Origin: an uncultured Collinsella sp.
GTDB lineage: Bacteria > Actinomycetota > Coriobacteriia > Coriobacteriales > Coriobacteriaceae
DNA: 19,479 bases
Direction: 5' to 3'
NCBI GenBank assembly: GCA_900550815.1
Contig: URTW01000014.1
Span: 1-19,479 of the forward strand
Shown: positions 13,509 through 19,479 of the stretch, one piece after another
Position numbering within the stretch: the first letter of the stretch is position 1
Layout of the letters: the number at the start of each line of letters is the position of its first letter
Notes under the pieces: generated by a model
The model's input: only the letters and a program-made list of their open reading frames with translations
Told to the model about the DNA's origin: nothing
The model's database searches: none
Position numbers and translations under genes: made by a program

Positions 13509-14212
13509 TGCAAAAACGCATCACCATCTTTGATACCGTCCGCGGGTTTACGATGATTTCAATGGCAGGTTTTCACGCTTGCTACGATCTCGCCTACCTG
13601 TACGGTTGGGATATGCCCTGGTTTACCCAGACTGTCTTTCAAGACATCTGGCGCGCCAGCATCAGCTGGGTATTCTTGTTTATCGCGGGTTGGATGTGCA
13701 CTCTTTCGCGCAACAATATCAAACGTGCCGCCAAATACGCCTTAGCAGCACTCGTCGTCTGGCTGGCAACAACACTTGTCTCAGGCGATGATTCGGTTAA
13801 TTTTGGCATCAGCTACTGCATGGCCGCATGTACCGGCATCGTGGCGTTGACCGATCCCGTCCTTAAAAAGATATCAGCGAGATGGGGCATGTCCCTATGC
13901 CTTGTGATGTTCGCCCTCACCTGGAGCATCCCCAAAACAATCTACCCTGTCCCCTACCTGGCGTGGCTGGGATTTCCGAGCCCTGGGTTTGTCTCAGGTG
14001 ATTACTACCCCATCATCCCGTTTATCTTTATGTATCTTGCAGGATACTTCGCCGCACATATAGCGCAGGGAATCGATAAGACCGTCCCTAGCTGGGCCTA
14101 CGCCAACTCCCTGCCGGCGCTCGCCAGCCTTGGAAGTTATGCACTACCCTTTTATCTGCTGCATCAGCCCATTATACTGGGCATTTTGGAGCTCGCCTAC
14201 TCGGTGCGATAA
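13508..14212 (+). CDS. Acyltransferase-like membrane protein (HGSNAT/DUF1624-type)
   Basis: An integral membrane protein of 234 residues with about seven hydrophobic segments. The start FDTVRGFTMISMAGFHACYDL, the WRASISWVFLFIAGWMCTLS stretch and the C-terminal YALPFYLLHQPIILGIL segment fit the heparan-alpha-glucosaminide N-acetyltransferase-like family (DUF1624), whose bacterial members are thought to acylate cell-surface sugars across the membrane. H23 and H218 are candidates for the conserved histidines. It starts inside the lexA stop (TAATG), so it is co-transcribed and perhaps translationally coupled with lexA and thus SOS-influenced. The stop overlaps the converging hflX gene by 16 bases. 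Function is a family-level inference only. Confidence 0.72.
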   Translation: MQKRITIFDTVRGFTMISMAGFHACYDLAYLYGWDMPWFTQTVFQDIWRASISWVFLFIAGWMCTLSRNNIKRAAKYALAALVVWLATTLVSGDDSVNFGISYCMAACTGIVALTDPVLKKISARWGMSLCLVMFALTWSIPKTIYPVPYLAWLGFPSPGFVSGDYYPIIPFIFMYLAGYFAAHIAQGIDKTVPSWAYANSLPALASLGSYALPFYLLHQPIILGILELAYSVR

Positions 14213-15486
14213 CGCTCGAGCCGCGGTGCGACACGAGCCGGCAGTTTCGCCACAATACGAACGCCATCCTCAAGATATTCCTCATGCAAAAGGGTCCCCT
14301 GCTCATGCACGAGTGTAATGAGCGCACCTTCACGATATGGAATGTCGGCTGAAAGCAGTACATCGGTGGCAGCTGCCTCGCGAGCAATGCGATCGACGAG
14401 ATCGTCGAGCCCCTCGCCCGTTTGGGCCGAGAACAGAACGGCTTCCGGAAAACGACGACGGAAACTTAATCGATCAACGCTATCGAGAAGATCGATTTTA
14501 TTGAATACGGTCAGCGTTAGGCGCTCTCCGGCGCCGATCTCATCAAGCACGCGGTCGACCGCCTCCAGCTGTCGCTCATAGTCCTCGTCAGACGCATCTA
14601 CGACTTTGAGAATTAGATCGGCACCCAACACCTCGGACAGCGTCGATTTAAAGGCATCGATAAGACCATGCGGCAGCTTTTGAATAAAGCCGACGGTATC
14701 GGTAATCGTCATTCCGCGACCGCCGGGCAGGCGGTACGAACGCGTCGTCGGGTCGAGCGTAGCAAACAGCTTGTCCTGCGAAAGTACCGTAGAGCCTGTC
14801 AGGCGATTGAGCAACGTCGATTTACCGGCATTGGTATAACCGGCTAACGCGACGCGAAACGCCGGTGACTCAATACGACTCTTGGATTGAACATCACGAC
14901 GCTGTTCGACCTGCTTGATCTCACGACGAAGCGCAGCGATCTTATTACGAATGAGGCGACGGTCGACCTCGAGCTGACTTTCGCCCTGACCAAAGCGTGA
15001 GCCGATGCCGCCGCGCGTCTGTTCCTTGGCGAGATGGCTCCACATGCCGCGCAGACGAGGCAACAGATATTGAAGCTGCGCCAGCTGTACCTGTAGGCGT
15101 CCCTCACGCGTCTGAGCATGCAGGCCAAAGATATCCAAGATCAGTGCCGTACGATCGATAATCTTTACCGGCTCGCCCACGGCTTTCTCCAAATAGGATT
15201 GCTGCGAGGGCGTCAGGTCGTCGTCAAAAATAACGACATCGGCATCCATGCGATGTACCAGACCGCACAGCTCCTCTACCTTACCGGAACCGATAAATGA
15301 TTTGGGATACGGCTTTACCAAACGCTGAGACAAGCGAGCCACGCACTGGGCACCAGCCGTGTGGGCAAGGCGCTCCAGCTCATCGAGCGATCGATCGAGT
15401 GGCCATGCATTGTCGCGCCACTCAACACCAACCAAAATGGCACGCTCGGGCTCGGGTGCCGTGGGAACAAGGGGGAAACGAGCCAT
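14197..15486 (-). CDS. hflX: Ribosome-associated GTPase HflX
   Basis: A 429-residue GTPase that rescues or splits stalled ribosomes under stress. The N-terminal HflX domain (about 15-210) includes GSGKVEEL and DDDLTPSQQSYLE, followed by the Gly-rich TRGGIGSRFGQGESQLEVDRR segment and a coiled helix. The G domain has G1 GYTNAGKST (216-224), a threonine-rich G2 (LDPTTRS), G3 DTVGF (263-267) and G4 NKID (329-332). The start overlaps the miaA stop (TAATG), with GAGGCTG as a modest ribosome-binding site. MiaB-miaA-hflX order is common in Actinobacteria. It converges on the acyltransferase-like gene with overlapping ends and no hairpin terminator between them. Confidence 0.95.
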   Translation of the reverse strand: MARFPLVPTAPEPERAILVGVEWRDNAWPLDRSLDELERLAHTAGAQCVARLSQRLVKPYPKSFIGSGKVEELCGLVHRMDADVVIFDDDLTPSQQSYLEKAVGEPVKIIDRTALILDIFGLHAQTREGRLQVQLAQLQYLLPRLRGMWSHLAKEQTRGGIGSRFGQGESQLEVDRRLIRNKIAALRREIKQVEQRRDVQSKSRIESPAFRVALAGYTNAGKSTLLNRLTGSTVLSQDKLFATLDPTTRSYRLPGGRGMTITDTVGFIQKLPHGLIDAFKSTLSEVLGADLILKVVDASDEDYERQLEAVDRVLDEIGAGERLTLTVFNKIDLLDSVDRLSFRRRFPEAVLFSAQTGEGLDDLVDRIAREAAATDVLLSADIPYREGALITLVHEQGTLLHEEYLEDGVRIVAKLPARVAPRLERYRTE

Positions 15487-16424
15487 TAGGCAGCCTCAAT
15501 ACGATGCAGGATATCAGCAACGACCTCATCGATCGTACATTCATCCATATCAAACCACGCGATACGGTCATCGCGCTTAAACCACGAAAGCTGACGTTTG
15601 GCATAGCGACGCGAACGCATCTTAATGAGTTCGCGAGCCTCATCCATGCTCGTCACGCCATTGAAAGCATCGATGATCTCTTTATAGCCAATTGCCTGCA
15701 TCGAAGTCAGGGCATCTCCCAGCCCCTGGTCCATAAGACCGCGAACCTCATCAACAAGACCCTGCTCAAACATCACATCGACACGTAGGTTAATGCGTTC
15801 ATAGAGCACCTCGCGATTTCGCGTCAGGCCAAACCATAACGCATGATAATGCTCGCGCGGAACACTAAACTGCGACTTTTGTTGCGCATAGGAAACGCCA
15901 TCATCGTGCATTTCGAGCGCGCGAATCACACGCCGCACGTTATGCGGATGAATAACAGCAGCTGATTCTGGATCGCGCTCGGCAAGCAGGGCATGCAGTT
16001 CTTCCTCGCCAATACGCTCGGCAAGCTCCTGATACCCCGCGCGACGATCGTCCTCAAGCTCGCCCGAGGGAAAATCCATCTCATCCAGGGCGGCCTTGAG
16101 ATACAAGCCTGTGCCCCCGCAAAACACCGGTAGGCGGCCCTCGCCAAGCAAACGCTCAACATGCGCGCGAGCGTCAGCCTGATAAAGCGCCGCAGAGTAC
16201 GCCACACCCGGCTCTACAATGTCGACGAGACGCAGCGGCGCCGTACACTCATCGGGCGCCATCTTTGCGGTACCGATGTCCATGCCGCGATAGATTTGCA
16301 TCGCATCGCACGACAGCACTTCGGACGAAAGACGAGCCGCCAAACGGTCGGCAACACCTCTCTTACCAACCGCCGTCGGACCGACGATCGCAACGGCGGA
16401 AAGACCTGCCCCGGGAGAAACCAT
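15486..16424 (-). CDS. miaA: tRNA dimethylallyltransferase MiaA
   Basis: A 312-residue enzyme that adds a dimethylallyl group to N6 of A37 in tRNAs reading codons that begin with U. Visible motifs are the P-loop GPTAVGK (15-21), SCDAMQIYRGMDIGTAK (38-54) with D40, the CGGTGLYLKA segment, and the C-terminal QAIGYKEI and RSRRYAKRQLSWFKRD tRNA-binding region. The residue after the P-loop lysine is R22 (codon AGA), where MiaA and most P-loop proteins have Thr or Ser. The gene overlaps miaB at its start and hflX at its end, both as TAATG. MiaB uses its product, so the gene order follows the pathway in reverse. Identity is certain; the effect of R22 is not known. Confidence 0.94.
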   Translation of the reverse strand: MVSPGAGLSAVAIVGPTAVGKRGVADRLAARLSSEVLSCDAMQIYRGMDIGTAKMAPDECTAPLRLVDIVEPGVAYSAALYQADARAHVERLLGEGRLPVFCGGTGLYLKAALDEMDFPSGELEDDRRAGYQELAERIGEEELHALLAERDPESAAVIHPHNVRRVIRALEMHDDGVSYAQQKSQFSVPREHYHALWFGLTRNREVLYERINLRVDVMFEQGLVDEVRGLMDQGLGDALTSMQAIGYKEIIDAFNGVTSMDEARELIKMRSRRYAKRQLSWFKRDDRIAWFDMDECTIDEVVADILHRIEAA

Positions 16425-17800
16425 TAGCGCGGCTCGCCCACAACGGAGCCGGACAAATACCAGGTCTTGGCAACGTCAACGTCAACATCAACGATCTTGC
16501 CAACAAGCTGATCGATGCTGTAACCCTCGGGGATAGGCGCATGCACGGTCTGATTCTTGGGACTCTTGCCCAGCAGGACCGCGTCGTTCTTTTTACTCGT
16601 TCCCTCAATGAGCGCCGGCACCACAGTATGAAGCTCACCCTGGTTGTACTCGTGCGCCGTGGTCTCGATAACCTTAACCAGGCGGTTGAAACGCTCGAGA
16701 ATAACCTCATGCGGCGTAGGATCGTCAATCTCGGCGGCCGGGGTACCGGCGCGCTTGGAATAGATGAAGGTATAGGCCTGAGCATAGCGGACCGTCTCGG
16801 CAAGTGAGAGCGTCTGCTCAAAGTCTTCTTCAGTCTCGCCCGGGAAGCCAACGATAATGTCGGTCGAGAGCGCGATATCGGGCATGCGGTTGCGAATGCG
16901 ATCGACCAGGCCCAGATAGTCCTCGCGTGTATAACGGCGATTCATCTCTTTGAGGATCCGTGTCGAACCTGACTGGACGGCCAGGTGCAACTGCGGCATA
17001 ACGGCAGGCGTCTCGGCCATGGCGTCGATGGTCTCGGGGAGCAGATCCTTGGGTTGCGAAGACGTAAAGAAGCTGCGCTCCACACCCGTATCGCCCACGG
17101 CACGCAGCAGATCGGCAAAACGCGGATTGCCAAACAGATCGCGACCATATGAGTTAACGTTTTGGCCCAGCAGCGTAATCTCACGCACGCCCTGGCGCAC
17201 CAAACCGGTCACCTCGTCGACAATCTCCTCGAAGGGGCGACTTTTTTCGCGACCGCGCACGTACGGCACGATGCAATAGGTGCAGAAATTATTGCAGCCT
17301 GTCATGATGGGCACCCAAGCGTGATACTGGGTCTCGCGATGCCACGGCATGCTCATGGCATCCGTATCCTCATGCTCATTGGTGCGGATATGACGCTTAC
17401 CATCAAGGAACGCCGCGGCAATGAGCTCGGCCACATGTGCGATGGAATGCGTGCCAAAGATGACATTGACGTTATCGACGTTGGTGAGCAGGCCCTCTCC
17501 ATCACGCTGCGCGATGCAGCCGCCCACGGCAACCACACGCTTGCCCGAAGGCGAAGGCGGCAGGCTTTTGCAGGAATTGCACTGACCGTACAGGCGAGTA
17601 TCGGCGGCCTCACGCACACAGCATGTCATGAAGACAACGATATCGGCATGCTCGGGATCGAGCGCCATGAGGCAGCCATACGAATCAAGCAGACCGCTCA
17701 CACGCTCGGAGTCGTGCTGATTCATCTGACAGCCAAAGGTGCGGATAAAGTAGGTTTTACCGGCAAGAATATCGCGTACGGAACGCTGGTCCATGTGCAT
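16424..17800 (-). CDS. miaB: tRNA-2-methylthio-N6-dimethylallyladenosine synthase MiaB
   Basis: A 458-residue radical-SAM methylthiotransferase that completes ms2i6A37 in tRNA. The N-terminal domain holds C24 (FGCQMN), C60 (MTCCVREAA) and C95 (GGCIAQ) for one iron-sulfur cluster; the radical-SAM cluster uses C169, C173 and C176 (CNNFCTYC). A C-terminal TRAM domain (about 390-455) would bind RNA. Between C60 and C95 there is a further CNSC pair (74-77), and the usual Asn of the NTC motif is Met. The ATG at 17800 follows AGGA at short spacing; ATG two codons later is the alternative. It is 40 bases after the SpoVS gene and overlaps miaA. Confidence 0.95.
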   Translation of the reverse strand: MHMDQRSVRDILAGKTYFIRTFGCQMNQHDSERVSGLLDSYGCLMALDPEHADIVVFMTCCVREAADTRLYGQCNSCKSLPPSPSGKRVVAVGGCIAQRDGEGLLTNVDNVNVIFGTHSIAHVAELIAAAFLDGKRHIRTNEHEDTDAMSMPWHRETQYHAWVPIMTGCNNFCTYCIVPYVRGREKSRPFEEIVDEVTGLVRQGVREITLLGQNVNSYGRDLFGNPRFADLLRAVGDTGVERSFFTSSQPKDLLPETIDAMAETPAVMPQLHLAVQSGSTRILKEMNRRYTREDYLGLVDRIRNRMPDIALSTDIIVGFPGETEEDFEQTLSLAETVRYAQAYTFIYSKRAGTPAAEIDDPTPHEVILERFNRLVKVIETTAHEYNQGELHTVVPALIEGTSKKNDAVLLGKSPKNQTVHAPIPEGYSIDQLVGKIVDVDVDVAKTWYLSGSVVGEPR

Positions 17801-17839
17801 AAGTCCTAACGATGGGGAGCGAAACGAGGCAAGCAGAAG

Positions 17840-18157
17840 CTATGCCACAGGCTTAACATCATCCATGACGACGTTATCCATAGCAGCTCGATTGATCTGG
17901 TGAACGTAGATAGAAAGGCGGATGGCCGTGCGCGACTCCCCGTTAATGAGGATGTCGGAGAACACAGGCGCGCAGGAAATATCAAAACCGGTTGGAATCA
18001 AAAAACCGCGCGCGATAGCAACGGCCTTAATGGCCTGGTTGACCGCACCGGCACCGACACACTGGATGTTGACGGGTACACCATCCTTGACCATGCCGGC
18101 GATGGCGCCGGCAACGGACGCGGGCGATGATTTGCTTGATACCTTCAGGCAATCCAT
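17840..18157 (-). CDS. spoVS: Stage V sporulation protein S homologue (SpoVS/Alba-like)
   Basis: A small protein of 105 residues. LKVSSKSSPASVAGAIAGMV, the central VGAGAVNQAIKAVAIARGFL and the later SDILINGESRTAIRLSIYVH match SpoVS, an Alba-fold family thought to bind nucleic acid. It is needed for sporulation in Bacillus but also occurs in organisms that do not sporulate. In Bacillus it follows rny and ymdB; here it follows rny and a GHKL ATPase gene and precedes miaB. The ATG at 18157 has AGGAG at good spacing; the longer upstream frame lacks one. The C-terminal tail (MDNVVMDDVKPVA) goes beyond the typical length of about 86. Its role here is unknown, probably RNA- or chromosome-linked. Confidence 0.88.
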   Translation of the reverse strand: MDCLKVSSKSSPASVAGAIAGMVKDGVPVNIQCVGAGAVNQAIKAVAIARGFLIPTGFDISCAPVFSDILINGESRTAIRLSIYVHQINRAAMDNVVMDDVKPVA

Positions 18158-18208
18158 GAAGAAACTCCTGCGTTTAAAAGTACGTTTTAACTGCAATAAC
18201 TTTATCGT

Positions 18209-18224
18209 ACCGAGTGGACTCGGT
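18209..18224. promoter_or_regulatory. Perfect 7-bp palindrome before spoVS
   Basis: ACCGAGT and ACTCGGT flank a two-base centre in the 74-base gap between the GHKL ATPase and SpoVS genes, about 52 bases before the spoVS start. No T-run follows it in either direction, so an operator-like site is more likely than a terminator. No regulator can be named. Confidence 0.4.
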
Positions 18225-18231
18225 AAAGGCA

Positions 18232-19317
18232 CTATTCCTCTTTGGCAAGATCGAAGGTCACGGTGATTCGATCACGCGAAACACGGATCTTTGGGTCGCC
18301 GCAAAGATTGAGATAGTACCGGGCGGCAAGGTCATTAAAGTCGCGCTCCACAGCACGCGAAAACTGTGCCATGTCATCCTTGGCAATACGCAGCCCACGA
18401 CGATCCTTCGCGAGATCGACAGGAGCCGGCGCATGCGAGGATGAGTCACGCTCACGCAGCAGACGCGCAGTCACACCGCGAACGGGCTTAATCTGCCCTG
18501 CCAAAATGCGATGGGCCGTGCGCTCGGACATCTCAAGACCCAAACCCGAACAAATACGAATAAAGTCCTCGGCATCAGAGGCAAGGCCTAAACGATCGAC
18601 AACCGGAAGCTCGCTCTCATCATCAATAAACAGGAGACGAGACGTATCGAGCCGACTTGACGCCTGAGCATAAAGGGTCGCGGCAATCTCAGACGGAGAA
18701 CCAAGATAGACATCGCAACCACGCAACTCCTCGAGCGCAAACTCACAGGCAGCGCGAATAATATTATGCGGACCGCGAGCACAGACATAACGTCCGTCCT
18801 CATCCTTGACGGCCTGGGGCCAGCTGGACTGATCGGCACGCTCGCTGAGGCGGTCGGCCGCAACGCTCACCTTAAAGGCTGCGCCAAGATCGACACCAGA
18901 CGTGACCACGCGGGCCTCGTCGGTGTTCTGCTTGATCGAAAACAATGCCATGCCACGACCGTGAACGCCCCAACGGTCCATCTTCATGCTCTCGAGCTTT
19001 GAGGTAACGCGAGCATCGAAGATTCGCTCTTGCATATCCTGCGGAACACCCGAGCCGTTATCCAGAAAGACAAGCGTGCGGACGCCATCTTCCTTGGTCG
19101 TGGCGAGATAGACCTTGTCGGCGCCGGCATCGCGAGCATTACGGAGCATTTCGATGACGATATCCTCGACATGCTGAATGTCGTGCTTTGCCTGGCGCCG
19201 CTCGGCCTCCGAAACGCGGAGGCGGACATACCCCTCGCCAAGGTTCTCCTCGACGCGAAGGTTGCCCTCCCCCGACATCGACGCGATAAATGAGATGAGC
19301 TCGTTCGCGTCGCTCAT
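18232..19317 (-). CDS. GHKL-fold ATPase, conserved protein of unknown role
   Basis: A 361-residue soluble protein with an N-terminal histidine-kinase/Hsp90-type ATPase domain. The N box is EMLRNARDAGAD (56-67, with E56, N60, D63), the G1 box is DNGSG (86-90), and the lid is GVHGRG (117-122). The C-terminal half (about 190-361) has a likely helix-turn-helix-like or mixed alpha/beta segment I do not recognise. There are no membrane segments and no phospho-acceptor histidine domain, so a sensor kinase is unlikely; a MutL-, Hsp90- or MORC-like conformational ATPase is possible. It starts one base after the rny stop, so it is coupled to RNase Y, and it takes the place held by ymdB in the Bacillus rny-ymdB-spoVS order. 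A role in RNA metabolism is inferred from context only. Confidence 0.7.
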   Translation of the reverse strand: MSDANELISFIASMSGEGNLRVEENLGEGYVRLRVSEAERRQAKHDIQHVEDIVIEMLRNARDAGADKVYLATTKEDGVRTLVFLDNGSGVPQDMQERIFDARVTSKLESMKMDRWGVHGRGMALFSIKQNTDEARVVTSGVDLGAAFKVSVAADRLSERADQSSWPQAVKDEDGRYVCARGPHNIIRAACEFALEELRGCDVYLGSPSEIAATLYAQASSRLDTSRLLFIDDESELPVVDRLGLASDAEDFIRICSGLGLEMSERTAHRILAGQIKPVRGVTARLLRERDSSSHAPAPVDLAKDRRGLRIAKDDMAQFSRAVERDFNDLAARYYLNLCGDPKIRVSRDRITVTFDLAKEE

Positions 19318-19318
19318 A

Positions 19319-19479
19319 TTATTTAGCGATATCGACAGCGCGGCTCTCGCGAATCACGACGACGCGCACCTGACCGGGATACTCCATCACTACCTCGATC
19401 AGATGGGCGATAACGTGAGCCAGGACCGAGGACTGGGCATCGGAGATCTTGTCCGTCTGAACCAAGCCGAGGACCTCGC
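19319..19479 (-). CDS. rny: Ribonuclease Y, C-terminal end (partial)
   Basis: The last 53 residues of a gene that enters from the right edge. The tail runs through DKISDAQSSVLAHVIAHLIE and then MEYPGQVRVVVIRESRAVDIAK to TAA. The phrase EYPGQ(I/V)xVxVIRE(S/T)RAVDxAK is the characteristic end of RNase Y, the membrane-bound endonuclease that starts mRNA decay in many Gram-positive bacteria. The HD catalytic domain, KH domain and N-terminal membrane anchor lie outside the window. It is followed after one base by the GHKL ATPase gene. Context with spoVS supports the call. Confidence 0.85.
   Translation of the reverse strand, partial: EVLGLVQTDKISDAQSSVLAHVIAHLIEVVMEYPGQVRVVVIRESRAVDIAK

Overview
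The window reads as a chromosomal segment of a Coriobacteriia-type actinobacterium, most likely Collinsella or a close relative. This is inferred from the protein sequences and from two gene neighbourhoods known across Actinobacteria; no 16S or other species marker is present. The core part (about 2.6-19.5 kb) has moderate GC and dense operons. The first 2.57 kb are visibly richer in GC (for example 53 of 60 bases at 541-600 are G or C) and look like an accessory block.

Layout. (1) 1-2479, minus strand: a LanF-LanE-LanG type lantibiotic-immunity ABC transporter (ATPase, two permeases) with overlapping genes, followed by a short exported-looking reading frame cut by the window edge. No lantibiotic precursor or modification gene is visible. 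(2) 2868-6686, plus strand: a CDP-alcohol phosphatidyltransferase, a GarA/OdhI-like FHA protein, an FtsR-like MerR regulator, adenine phosphoribosyltransferase and a secreted NlpC/P60 peptidoglycan hydrolase, ended by a clear hairpin terminator. The order pgsA - FHA - MerR parallels the mycobacterial pgsA2 - garA - Rv1828 region. (3) 6851-8403: a DegV fatty-acid-binding protein facing a DUF1836 MerR-like protein across a bidirectional terminator; a 29-bp element matching at 25 positions lies upstream of both. (4) 8556-10913: thioredoxin reductase diverging from an MGDG-synthase-like glycolipid glycosyltransferase. (5) 10914-11307: a gene-free stretch packed with palindromes, including two inverted copies of one structured repeat, one behind each of the two converging genes. 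(6) 11308-14212: dut, nrdR and a LysM membrane protein on the minus strand, diverging from lexA plus an acyltransferase-like membrane protein; three SOS boxes lie between them. This matches the mycobacterial lexA / Rv2719c / nrdR arrangement. (7) 14197-19479, minus strand: the end of rny, a GHKL ATPase, a SpoVS homologue, miaB, miaA and hflX; the last three are joined by TAATG stop/start overlaps.

Together the core genes cover envelope lipid and wall turnover, carbon/nitrogen signalling through the FHA protein, purine salvage, nucleotide-pool control (dUTPase, NrdR), the SOS response with a probable division inhibitor, and RNA decay or tRNA modification. The least explained parts are the paired structured repeats at 10.93-11.29 kb, the 12-bp inverted repeat that would bury the nrdR start codon, and the shared element of the degV/DUF1836 pair.
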